The position numbers were made by a program, and so were the translations under genes. Positions 1 to 6,953 of a stretch of DNA of 64,000 nt are shown piece after piece. Source of the stretch: Pseudanabaena galeata CCNP1313 (GTDB lineage: Bacteria; Cyanobacteriota; Cyanobacteriia; Pseudanabaenales; Pseudanabaenaceae); the NCBI RefSeq assembly GCF_029910235.1, contig NZ_CP112874.1, forward strand, positions 1,054,001 through 1,118,000, written 5' to 3'. Numbering within the stretch: the first letter of the stretch is position 1; every line of letters begins with the position of its first letter. The notes below the pieces were generated by a model that saw only the letters and a list, made by a program, of their open reading frames with translations, did not search any database and was not told where the DNA came from.

Positions 1-132
1 TATAACTGGCTAATAAGGTTATTAGAGGCGATCGCCTAAGAACCCATTTAAGAATGGTCTAGATCCCCCCAGCCCCCCTTAAAAAGATGTCATTTATTTG
101 GGTTTTATATCCTAAGCAAAAGTTACTAAACT

Positions 133-175
133 CCAGAAGCGAGTGGCGGCGCGAAGCGCCGCCACTCGCTTCTGG
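133..175. repeat. Perfect palindrome with GGCGGCGC core
   Basis: Two 20-base arms pair perfectly around a GAA loop. The core GGCGGCGC/GCGCCGCC recurs in many intergenic regions here, while the outer arm CCAGAAGCGAGT is particular to this copy. Bases 1-132 hold no gene that I can see; bases 60-120 include a half-copy of a related repeat (TTGGGTTTTATATCCTAAGC). Confidence 0.85.
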
Positions 176-200
176 TCTTATTTGCTATAGATATAAAAAC

Positions 201-237
201 GCAATGAAGTGCCGAGCGTCGCTCGGCACTTCATTGC
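201..237. terminator. Hairpin after cimA
   Basis: Two 17-base arms pair perfectly around GTC, 11 bases past the cimA stop codon on the minus strand. The position fits a transcription terminator, but only short T-runs are present, so it may simply be one of the dispersed palindromes. Confidence 0.5.
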
Positions 238-247
238 CCAAAAGTTT

Positions 248-1858
248 TTAAACTTTGGTATAACGCACTGCGGAGAGCAGACCATACTCGATACCTTCGC
301 CAAGGGCTTTACAAGAAGCATCGATAATATTGTTTGATACTCCCGCCGTTGACCAGCGCCTTTTGCCATTACTGAATTCGATTAAGACTCTAGTGGTTGC
401 TTGAGTTCCAGAATCACTATTGAGAATCCGTACTTTATAATCGGTGAGATAGAAATTCGCGATTTCAGGATAGAAGCTAATCAGGGCTTTGCGAAGGGCA
501 ACATCAAGCGCCGCCACGGGGCCATTACCTTCGGCGGCGGTGAGATGCTCTTCATCTTTGACCATTACCTTTACTGTGGCTTGAGAATTCACACCTCCAT
601 CAATGTGGGTAGCATCGGTGGTGCAGTAAACATGAAAACTACTGATTGTAAAAAATTTGGGGCGATCGCCTAAAGCTTCGCGGACTAATAATTCAAAACT
701 TGCCTCGGCTGACTCAAACTGATAGCCAATTTGTTCGAGTTCTTTAGTCTTTTGCAAGATTTGCCGACAGGCGGGATCTTCTTTACGTAGACAAATACCA
801 AAGGTTTCCACTTTGGAGATCACATTGCTGAGTCCCGCTTGCTCAGAGATGACGATACGGCGATGGTTGCCGATACTTTCGGGAGTGATGTGTTCGTAAG
901 TCAGAGGATTGCGCTGTACGGCACTGACATGAATGCCACCCTTATGGGCAAAGGCAGAAGCACCGACAAAGGGAGCATGGTCATCGGGCGCAAGATTGAC
1001 GATTTCGCTGACTTGACGGGAGACTTCGGTAAGTTGCGATAACTTAGCAGGAGCGATGCATTCATAGCCCATTTTTAGCTGCAAATTGGGGATCACGGTG
1101 CAGAGATTGGCATTGCCGCAGCGCTCACCATAGCCGTTAATCGTGCCTTGTACCATCGTCGCACCATATTGCACAGAGGTGATCGCATTGGCAACAGCTA
1201 AGCCAGCATCGTTATGGGTATGAATGCCAATTTGCGGTGAGTTGCTACCCCATTGACGCAATGAGTCATACACAACTTCTGTAATTTGCGCCACTTCATC
1301 GGGCATCGTGCCACCGTTAGTGTCACAGAGGACAAACCATTCGGCTCCAGCTTTAAAGGCGGCTTTTAAGGTTTGGATGGCATAGTTAGGATTATGTTTA
1401 TAGCCATCAAACCAATGTTCGGCATCGTAGATTAGGCGGCGATCGCAACTTTTGAGATAAGCGATCGTATCCCTGATCATCTCCAGATTTTCCTCAAGGG
1501 TGGTGCGTAAGCCTTCAATCACATGCAGATCCCAAGATTTACCAAAAATAGTGATCCACTTAGTTTCTGCCGCCAGAATTGGCACGAGCATCGGATCGTC
1601 CTGAGCTTTGATTCCTGCGCGTCTGGTCGAGCAGAAAACCACAAGTTCGGCACTACTAAGACGATACTCCTGCATACGTCGAAAAAATTCGCCATCCTTA
1701 GGGTTTGCGCCTGCCCAACCACCTTCGATAAAGGCGACTCCCATGAGATCGAGGCGATCGGCGATGCGTACTTTATCTTCCACAGACAGGGACAACCCTT
1801 CGCGCTGAGTCCCATCGCGAAGGGTTGTGTCGTAGATCAAAATATTTTGATTTTCCAT
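248..1858 (-). CDS. cimA: (R)-citramalate synthase
   Basis: This 536-residue protein belongs to the alpha-isopropylmalate synthase/homocitrate synthase family, long CimA branch. The HMGL-like TIM barrel starts with DTTLRDGTQREG (residues 10-21), and HTHNDAG (213-219) carries metal-binding histidines; GYGERCGN lies at 242-249. The part after about residue 380 matches the LeuA-type regulatory dimer domain. Known members condense pyruvate and acetyl-CoA to citramalate, a threonine-independent entry into isoleucine synthesis. The length and the internal sequence TQREGLSLSVEDK separate it from LeuA. tatC lies upstream in the same direction with a 52-base gap containing a short inverted repeat, so co-transcription is possible but not shown. 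Confidence 0.92.
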   Translation of the reverse strand: MENQNILIYDTTLRDGTQREGLSLSVEDKVRIADRLDLMGVAFIEGGWAGANPKDGEFFRRMQEYRLSSAELVVFCSTRRAGIKAQDDPMLVPILAAETKWITIFGKSWDLHVIEGLRTTLEENLEMIRDTIAYLKSCDRRLIYDAEHWFDGYKHNPNYAIQTLKAAFKAGAEWFVLCDTNGGTMPDEVAQITEVVYDSLRQWGSNSPQIGIHTHNDAGLAVANAITSVQYGATMVQGTINGYGERCGNANLCTVIPNLQLKMGYECIAPAKLSQLTEVSRQVSEIVNLAPDDHAPFVGASAFAHKGGIHVSAVQRNPLTYEHITPESIGNHRRIVISEQAGLSNVISKVETFGICLRKEDPACRQILQKTKELEQIGYQFESAEASFELLVREALGDRPKFFTISSFHVYCTTDATHIDGGVNSQATVKVMVKDEEHLTAAEGNGPVAALDVALRKALISFYPEIANFYLTDYKVRILNSDSGTQATTRVLIEFSNGKRRWSTAGVSNNIIDASCKALGEGIEYGLLSAVRYTKV

Positions 1859-1880
1859 ATTTAAAATTTTCGATTTTTAT

Positions 1881-1905
1881 GAAAGTCTGCTAGCAGAAGA
1901 CTTTC
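1881..1905. repeat. Short inverted repeat between tatC and cimA
   Basis: GAAAGTCT and AGACTTTC flank a short loop in the 52-base gap between the two minus-strand genes. It could attenuate tatC transcription or process the message; no T-run terminator is evident. Confidence 0.5.
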
Positions 1906-1910
1906 ATTGG

Positions 1911-2732
1911 TTATTTACCCATAGCTTTGACTAAGAAAATGCCACCAAAGTACAAAATACCCACAGCACCCGCCAATAAACTTTGAGTCATCGGATCGGT
2001 TGATGGGGTCAGGACTGCGCCAAGGATCACTGCGCCAAGAACAACATAGCGCCAACCTGCGAGCATTCTTGCCGAGTTGACAATACCAGTCATTGCTAAT
2101 AGTGCTTGAATTACAGGAATCTGGAATGCTAGCCCTGTACTAAATAACAGCAACAGTACAAATTCAAAATAGCGATCAATTGACCAAAACTGCTCAACTA
2201 CGTCACCGCCATAGCTGATAAAGAAATTGAGGGCGGCAGGGATTAGCAACTCGTAAGCAAATACAATCCCTAAAACAAATAAAATGCTAGAGCCAAAGAC
2301 AATCGGCGCGATCACGCGTTTTTCCTTACGTGTTAGTCCTGGCAAGATAAATCGCACGATTTGGTACAAGATCGCAGGACTTGCTACTAGTAAGCCGCTA
2401 TAGCCAGCAACTTTGATCGATACAAAAAAGTATTCCCCAGGGGCAAGTTGCAAAAATTTCACTCCTTGAGCAGGAATTTCTAATAGAGCGACAATTTTAT
2501 TGACGAAGGCAAAGCAACCAACGATCGCCACAAAAATGGCAATTAAGGCATAGAAAATTCGCGATCGCAGTTCTTCCAGATGATCGAACAGGGACATCTC
2601 GACATCTTCAATAGATTCGAGATCGTCATCAACAGGAGGATCGACAATGGCGATCGCAGACTCATTTACGTCCTCAATAGGTTGTGTGGACAAATCCTGT
2701 GGTTGCTCTGCTTCACTTACCGTCTCTAGCAT
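1911..2732 (-). CDS. tatC: Sec-independent (Tat) protein translocase subunit TatC
   Basis: The 273-residue protein has a TatC core with about six hydrophobic segments, starting with the family motif [11 protein letters not shown] near residue 48. TatC is the membrane receptor that recognises twin-arginine signal peptides, in cyanobacteria in thylakoid and plasma membranes. The first 45 residues form an acidic extension rich in E, D and P that is longer than in typical TatC and may be cytoplasmic. No tatA/B gene lies beside it, as is usual in cyanobacteria. The lipoprotein at 14939 has a twin-arginine-like signal and could be a client. Confidence 0.93.
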   Translation of the reverse strand: MLETVSEAEQPQDLSTQPIEDVNESAIAIVDPPVDDDLESIEDVEMSLFDHLEELRSRIFYALIAIFVAIVGCFAFVNKIVALLEIPAQGVKFLQLAPGEYFFVSIKVAGYSGLLVASPAILYQIVRFILPGLTRKEKRVIAPIVFGSSILFVLGIVFAYELLIPAALNFFISYGGDVVEQFWSIDRYFEFVLLLLFSTGLAFQIPVIQALLAMTGIVNSARMLAGWRYVVLGAVILGAVLTPSTDPMTQSLLAGAVGILYFGGIFLVKAMGK

Positions 2733-2853
2733 GGTGTCGTTACTAAAATCTACTTGTCGATTGCTTAACCCGATTGCTTAACAAACTTATCAAATAATCG
2801 AAGCCTATCGATACTATAGCAACCAAATCCGACTTTGGCGTTTTGAGGCTGAT

Positions 2854-2927
2854 ATAAAGTAAGCCTAATATAGCCATTTGCGGCGTGCAAAGCACGCCGC
2901 AAATGGCTATATTTAGGCTTACTTTAT
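2854..2927. repeat. Long palindrome sharing a hairpin with the IS982-type MITEs
   Basis: Arms of about 35 bases pair around AAA with a single-base bulge. The inner part (ATATAGCCATTTGCGGCGTG) is the same as the first hairpin of the 113-base MITEs at 6647, 50478 and 51779, but the outer ends (ATAAAGTAAGCCT) are different. The same inner hairpin therefore sits in two different end contexts. Confidence 0.85.
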
Positions 2928-3040
2928 GTGAACTTTCTGACATTTATCTGTGTCTAAACACCTAGAATGTTAGATTTAATTATGGGATTAGAGAAATGTT
3001 TCATGTTGTGTATCACCATGTAAAATTTCGGGGTATGTAA

Positions 3041-3436
3041 ATGGCTTCATTCAAAGTTTTAGGATTATTGGCGATCGCTGGTTCTGTATTTTCCTTAGAT
3101 GCAGCAAGTATTAACGCTCAAGTGACTATTGGTGCTAGTCAACCTAGGGACTTGTCACCTGCTCAGCAAATTCTCATGGATATGCGACAGACCAATTCCC
3201 CTACTGTTGGTGGTGGGAGTATGCAGTTATTACGGTTTACAGAGAATAACGTCTCATTCGCCCCTCTAGAAGGTTTAGATCGATTGTTTAATTGGCAAAC
3301 TTCAGAAGACACAGGAACTACCGCAGAGAAAACACTGGGCGATCGCGTTGAAGAATTTAAGCTTACTCAACGTCAGCAGATAGTCTCTGATAGTGAGATG
3401 TTTGAAGCTATTAAGCGCATTCAAAGCAAAAATTAA
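3041..3436 (+). CDS. Secreted hypothetical protein
   Basis: I do not recognise a family. The 131-residue protein begins with a plausible signal peptide: K5, a hydrophobic stretch LGLLAIAGSVFSL, and possible cleavage after INA near residue 26. The mature part is polar and ends in a probable helix (GDRVEEFKLTQRQQIVSD...). It has no cysteines or known catalytic motifs. It is transcribed away from tatC and is followed by a weak hairpin and two strong palindromes. It may be periplasmic or thylakoid-luminal. The start ATG is preceded only by a weak GGGGTATGTAA-like purine stretch. Confidence 0.55.
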   Translation: MASFKVLGLLAIAGSVFSLDAASINAQVTIGASQPRDLSPAQQILMDMRQTNSPTVGGGSMQLLRFTENNVSFAPLEGLDRLFNWQTSEDTGTTAEKTLGDRVEEFKLTQRQQIVSDSEMFEAIKRIQSKN

Positions 3437-3512
3437 CTAAAGTCCCTCAAAAAAGCATGGTGCTTTGGAAAGTTTTTTTGGATTCTCTTACTACATAGCA
3501 ATTCTCATTATT

Positions 3513-3575
3513 AAAATAAAATCAATTTTTTGAAAGTTCGCCGTTGGCGAGCTTTCAAAAAATTGATTTTATTTT
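3513..3575. repeat. Palindrome with AT-rich arms
   Basis: Arms of about 24 bases (starting AAAATAAAATCAATTTTTTG) pair perfectly around an inner GTTCGCC/GGCGAGC-like core. The preceding bases AGCAATTCTCATTA also precede the palindrome at 32514, suggesting a common element end. The 387-base gap 3437-3823 otherwise holds only this repeat and the next one. Confidence 0.8.
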
Positions 3576-3605
3576 TGCTAAGTAGATGGGCATAATTAAT
3601 TACAA

Positions 3606-3658
3606 ACCCAAACCCGTAAAGTTGCGCCCCTGCGGGGCGCAACTTTACGGGTTTGGGT
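3606..3658. repeat. Perfect palindrome, 25-base arms
   Basis: The arms pair without mismatch around TGC. A very similar palindrome (CCCGTAAAGTTGCGCC versus CCCATAAAGTTACGC) lies at 50360-50410, so this is one of few cases where the arm sequence is shared by two distant copies. Confidence 0.85.
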
Positions 3659-3823
3659 AATTTATTCTGCACAGGTACTTAGCACCTTCGGCGCTGGCAA
3701 CAATAAAATTGATTTCATATTGAGAATTGCTGCTTACTACAATATTTGTGCCAAAATTGTGTCGAAATCTGAGAAAATTAGGTTTATATTTTTTATTAAT
3801 TTTTTTTAGGCAGTTTAACAAAT

Positions 3824-4051
3824 ATGTTTGATGTTCCAGAATTGACCTCGATCGCAGAGGCAACACCTCAAGAATTAGCAGAGATGATTTCTGAGTTAGA
3901 GCAGTATCGTGAAAGAATTGTAAATGAAACGCTAGCTACCGCCCAACGCGCTAAAATCATGAAGAATCAGGCTTTAGCAACCTTAGAGCCAAACTTAGCC
4001 AAAATTGATGCCACTCTTCAGTCACTGCGTCAACAACAAAGTAAAGCTTAA
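3824..4051 (+). CDS. Small coiled-coil hypothetical protein
   Basis: The 75-residue product is nearly all helix-forming, with heptad-like spacing in QELAEMISELEQYRERIV and NLAKIDATLQSLRQ. It has no signal peptide, membrane segment or cysteine. I do not recognise the family; short cytosolic proteins of this kind are common in cyanobacteria. It lies 85 bases before the HEAT-repeat gene in the same direction, separated by an inverted repeat at 4078-4105, so an operon is possible. Confidence 0.6.
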   Translation: MFDVPELTSIAEATPQELAEMISELEQYRERIVNETLATAQRAKIMKNQALATLEPNLAKIDATLQSLRQQQSKA

Positions 4052-4136
4052 AAATTTTTCGCTAAACGTATAGATTACGATGGGCGATACTTCGCACCGC
4101 CCATCATAATTGCAGAAATTTTATCTACATTTAACA

Positions 4137-5006
4137 ATGGATAATCCAGTTCTAGATATTCAATCCGCTAACGATATTCTGATTCAGCAGGTAAACGATC
4201 AAATTTCCCTCGGTACTTTCGACAATAGCGATCGCCAACTCATCTCTCAATTGATTGAAGGATTGGGTGACCCTAGAGGGATGGTCAGACTCAGATTTGC
4301 GGAAACCCTCGGTGAAATTGGTGAATTAGCCACTCCATTTCTAACAGAAGCGCTTACCAATCATCCCAATGTCGTCTTACGAAGAGCAGCAGCTAAAACT
4401 CTGACAATTATTTCTGATCCCAGTGCTGTACCAATCTTACTTAATTCCTTTCTCAACGATCCAGATACCGTTGTAAGAAGTTCATCGGCGGGAGCCTTAG
4501 CTAGAACTGGAGAGGCTTCGGCTACAGCCTTGTTAGGGATCTTGGAATCACCTGAGCAACCCCAAGATATTAAAGGGCAAGCTGCATGGGCTTTAGCATT
4601 TATTGGTGCTGATGCGGCGGAACATCTATATAAAGCTTTGAATTCCGAATCCCTAGATGTGCGCTGTGCTGTCATTGGCGCACTTGGTCACGTTGCCCAA
4701 GAGCAGCTAGATGAGAAGTCTTGCAATATCCTTATTTCTGCGCTCACTGATCCTGAGCCAATTATTCGCACTGAAGCAGCGGCGGCTTTTGGGCAAGTTG
4801 AATACCCTAAAGCGATTCCTCATCTAATTTTGGCTCTACAAGATTCTAACCTTGGTGTTCGGAAAGCAGCCATTAATTCCCTTGGGAAGATTGGGAATTC
4901 GAGTGTAATCAACTCTTTACAACCATTGCTAAATGATGAGCAAGAAGCAGTGCGAGTACTCGCAAAATTAGCGATCGCCCAAATCAATCGACAATCTCAA
5001 CAATAA
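4137..5006 (+). CDS. HEAT-repeat protein of the phycobilin lyase-like (CpcE/NblB) type
   Basis: The 289-residue protein consists of roughly eight HEAT-like repeats with the PBS-lyase signature, for example DPRGMVRLRFAETLGEIG, DPDTVVRSSSAGALARTG and DSNLGVRKAAINSLGKIG. This family includes bilin lyases and the NblB phycobilisome-degradation factor; without a search I cannot choose between a scaffold, an NblB-like role and a lyase. ATG 4137 is preferred over the upstream TTG at 4110, because repeat sequence begins just before it. A T-rich hairpin follows directly. It is not part of the cpc block at 25.6-28.7 kb. Confidence 0.8.
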   Translation: MDNPVLDIQSANDILIQQVNDQISLGTFDNSDRQLISQLIEGLGDPRGMVRLRFAETLGEIGELATPFLTEALTNHPNVVLRRAAAKTLTIISDPSAVPILLNSFLNDPDTVVRSSSAGALARTGEASATALLGILESPEQPQDIKGQAAWALAFIGADAAEHLYKALNSESLDVRCAVIGALGHVAQEQLDEKSCNILISALTDPEPIIRTEAAAAFGQVEYPKAIPHLILALQDSNLGVRKAAINSLGKIGNSSVINSLQPLLNDEQEAVRVLAKLAIAQINRQSQQ

Positions 5007-5034
5007 AAAAAGGTGCTTTGCGCTTTTTTTATTG
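5001..5034 (+). terminator. Probable terminator of the HEAT-repeat gene
   Basis: CAATAAAAAAAGGTGC and GCGCTTTTTTTATTG form a stem overlapping the stop codon, ending in seven T residues. Geometry and position fit a Rho-independent terminator. Confidence 0.65.
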
Positions 5035-5117
5035 CTGAGAGTAATTGATTGTAATGCCAATGCACGAAAGTGTTGCAACACTTTTGAGCATTGGTATTAA
5101 GTAGTTCACCATAATTA

Positions 5118-5188
5118 AACGTGAGTTCGACGAAAGCGAAAAATGGCAAGAATCGCTAAGCGATTCTTGCCATTTTTCGCCATTTGCG
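5118..5188 (-). mobile_element. Truncated copy of the IS982-type MITE
   Basis: AACGTGAGTTCGACGAAAGC begins a sequence matching the right half of the 113-base MITEs in reverse orientation, including the hairpin built on AAGAATCGCTAAGCGATTCT. The match stops after CGCCATTTGCG, next to the stop codon of the MAPEG gene, so the other half is lost. A separate inverted repeat lies at 5056-5100. Confidence 0.8.
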
Positions 5189-5191
5189 TTG

Positions 5192-5596
5192 CTATAAAAG
5201 ACTTGCTGAAAATAATCCGCCAATGCAAACCATGCTGATTGCCCACATTGGCGATCGCAACCAAGGCAAGTCGAGAATATAAAACAAACTAAATAAAAAT
5301 CTCGCTGCTAAAAAAACAAACACATAAAGCGAAGTTTGCTCGGAAGCGACATCACTAACATAGGTAGTAAGAGCCGCCGCCACAAATAAGGCAAATACTT
5401 CAAAGGAATTTTGGTGCGCCCATGTGGCCCGTTTGGCATAGTCAGGCAAGCGATCAAACATTGCTCTTGGAGCATTTACATCGTAGCCAACGCTCAATCG
5501 TCCGTAGGCAACAAGAATATAAGGCAAATACACCAGTCCCGCCGCGATCGCAATACCGTATAACAATATCTGTGATGAAGAAAAAGTCAAATTCAT
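5192..5596 (-). CDS. MAPEG family membrane protein
   Basis: The 134-residue protein has four predicted membrane helices, and features such as YGRLSVGYDVNAPRA, followed by RATWAHQNSFEVFALFVAA, match MAPEG proteins (membrane-associated glutathione/eicosanoid metabolism). Bacterial members are largely uncharacterised; a glutathione-linked role is only a family inference. ATG 5596 is chosen because the longer reading frame adds nine residues not typical of the family. The stop codon lies four bases from the truncated MITE at 5118-5188. Confidence 0.8.
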   Translation of the reverse strand: MNLTFSSSQILLYGIAIAAGLVYLPYILVAYGRLSVGYDVNAPRAMFDRLPDYAKRATWAHQNSFEVFALFVAAALTTYVSDVASEQTSLYVFVFLAARFLFSLFYILDLPWLRSPMWAISMVCIGGLFSASLL

Positions 5597-5720
5597 TGTG
5601 GGTTTGATCAAGCAATTAAACACTTCTTCTATTTTAAGGCTTATAGCCTTGAATCTCGTCTATACAACAAAAATCCGACGATGGCAACATCGGATTTTGT
5701 TGAATCGTAGAACTCTTATC

Positions 5721-5773
5721 AAAACCAAAAAAATGGAGGTGGTGCTTAGCACCACCTCCATTTTTTTGGTTTT
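5721..5773. repeat. Perfect palindrome, 25-base arms
   Basis: The arms start AAAACCAAAAAAATGGAGG and pair around TTA. The outer AAAACC/GGTTTT ends are shared with the palindromes at 21764 and 40791. A smaller inverted repeat at 5666-5700 (AAATCCGA/CGGATTT) precedes it. Confidence 0.85.
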
Positions 5774-5814
5774 GATTTTGCTATAGTGAAGGAATTTCTT
5801 TAGGGTATCCCTTG

Positions 5815-6648
5815 ATGAGTATTGATGCAGAGCGATCGCTGTTAAATAGTCTCCATGCCTATGTAAACCGTTTTGACACCTCGAATTCCCCTGAAGAGAT
5901 CCTAGCGATCGCAAGTTCAATTTTCACCTTTCAACAAAAACAAGGAAGTAGCATCAAGATCGAGTCTAATCAAGCTGAAGCTTTAATTCAGCATGTAGTC
6001 AATCAGTTTCAATCAGAACCTCTATCTTCTGTTACTGATGCAACTACTGACACATTGGCACAAGAAGTAAACCAATGGAGGCATTCTTTAGAAGATCAAG
6101 TACTCAATACCCTTAAAGCCTATGCGCGGAAGGTTCATCCCAATCAAATCCAGAATTTACTGCCAGAGACAATTTTATCTATTCTCCCATTAGTTGAGAA
6201 TGCCCAACTGCGTAAATCAGAAGCTGAATCTCTAATTCGGCAGATAGAATCAAAATTTAATTGGAATAGCGCATTAGCGCAAGTAATTGATCCTAAATTC
6301 TTAGCGATCGCTGACAAATTGGTACAGTTATCAAAGTTTGGCGACTTAAAGAATTTACTACAAGATTCTCTCTTAGGAAATCGCGACCTCATCAATAACA
6401 CTCTTGAGAATGTAACCGAATCTTTTGTAGAACGTGAACTAGCTAAAATTCTTGGCAGTAATAATACCTTGCATATGGATATCGACGTTGATGCTCAGAA
6501 ACTAATGGTTAAGCAGGTAACGCTAAAGCTTAATGTTTTGCATTCTTCGGCAATACCTTCAAAGAGTAATGAGGAAATTGCTACCCAAATGGATGCCGAA
6601 ATTGATCGTTTCAAAGCATCTCGACTACTTCCATTTCGTTTGTTTTAA
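5815..6648 (+). CDS. Hypothetical soluble helical protein
   Basis: I do not recognise a family. The 277-residue product is hydrophilic and rich in predicted helix, without signal peptide, membrane segment or cysteine. ATG 5815 is preferred over the overlapping TTG at 5812. The stop codon TAA (6646-6648) takes its last two bases from the end of the MITE inserted at 6647, so the ancestral protein may have been longer or had another ending. The last residues are LPFRLF. Confidence 0.65.
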   Translation: MSIDAERSLLNSLHAYVNRFDTSNSPEEILAIASSIFTFQQKQGSSIKIESNQAEALIQHVVNQFQSEPLSSVTDATTDTLAQEVNQWRHSLEDQVLNTLKAYARKVHPNQIQNLLPETILSILPLVENAQLRKSEAESLIRQIESKFNWNSALAQVIDPKFLAIADKLVQLSKFGDLKNLLQDSLLGNRDLINNTLENVTESFVERELAKILGSNNTLHMDIDVDAQKLMVKQVTLKLNVLHSSAIPSKSNEEIATQMDAEIDRFKASRLLPFRLF

Positions 6649-6759
6649 CGTGAGTTCGATATAGCCATTTGCGGATTGCTTCGCACGTCGCAAATGGCAA
6701 AAAATGGTAAGAATCGCTAAGCGATTCTTACCATTTCTCGCTTTCGTCGAACTGACGTT
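6647..6759 (+). mobile_element. IS982-type MITE, full-length copy A (113 bp)
   Basis: The left end is AACGTGAGTTCGATATAG and the right end is CTTTCGTCGAACTGACGTT, matching the right and left terminal repeats of the IS982-type element at 11551-12555. Two internal hairpins lie between. Its length is identical to copies at 50478 and 51779. The flanks GTTTT and GTGTT form only an imperfect direct repeat. The left end supplies the stop codon of the gene at 5815. Confidence 0.85.
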
Positions 6760-6771
6760 GTGTTAGCATTC

Positions 6772-6918
6772 ACAGCACTTTGCCCTCAAAACTAAACCAA
6801 GGAAGGAAAACGTTGAAAGCTTTACAAAGCTTTCAACGTTTTCCTTAAAGCTCGTTTGAAAATACTGTTCCGCTTGCAAAGTTGGCGGAACAATCTCAAG
6901 CTTTTGGAAACTGCTGCT
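6772..6918. repeat. ACAGC/CAAAC-ended element, variant copy
   Basis: It starts ACAGCACTTTGCCCTCAAAA, has a 44-base palindrome at 6803-6846 (AAGGAAAACGTTGAAAGC arms), then GCTCGTTTGA and ends near CTGCTGC. It matches elements at 53706 and 62264 but has about 45 extra bases near its right end. Together with the MITE it fills the 305-base gap between the hypothetical gene and ppsA. Confidence 0.7.
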
Positions 6919-6953
6919 AAAAAAATAGAATAGTGCCTCTTAGTGTCACTTTT

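Noticed and set aside
2743-2943. Small open frame upstream of tatC
   Set aside because: It is created by the palindrome at 2854 and has no protein-like features.
5660-5920. 86-codon minus-strand frame near 5.8 kb
   Set aside because: It is largely palindrome plus antisense of the gene at 5815.
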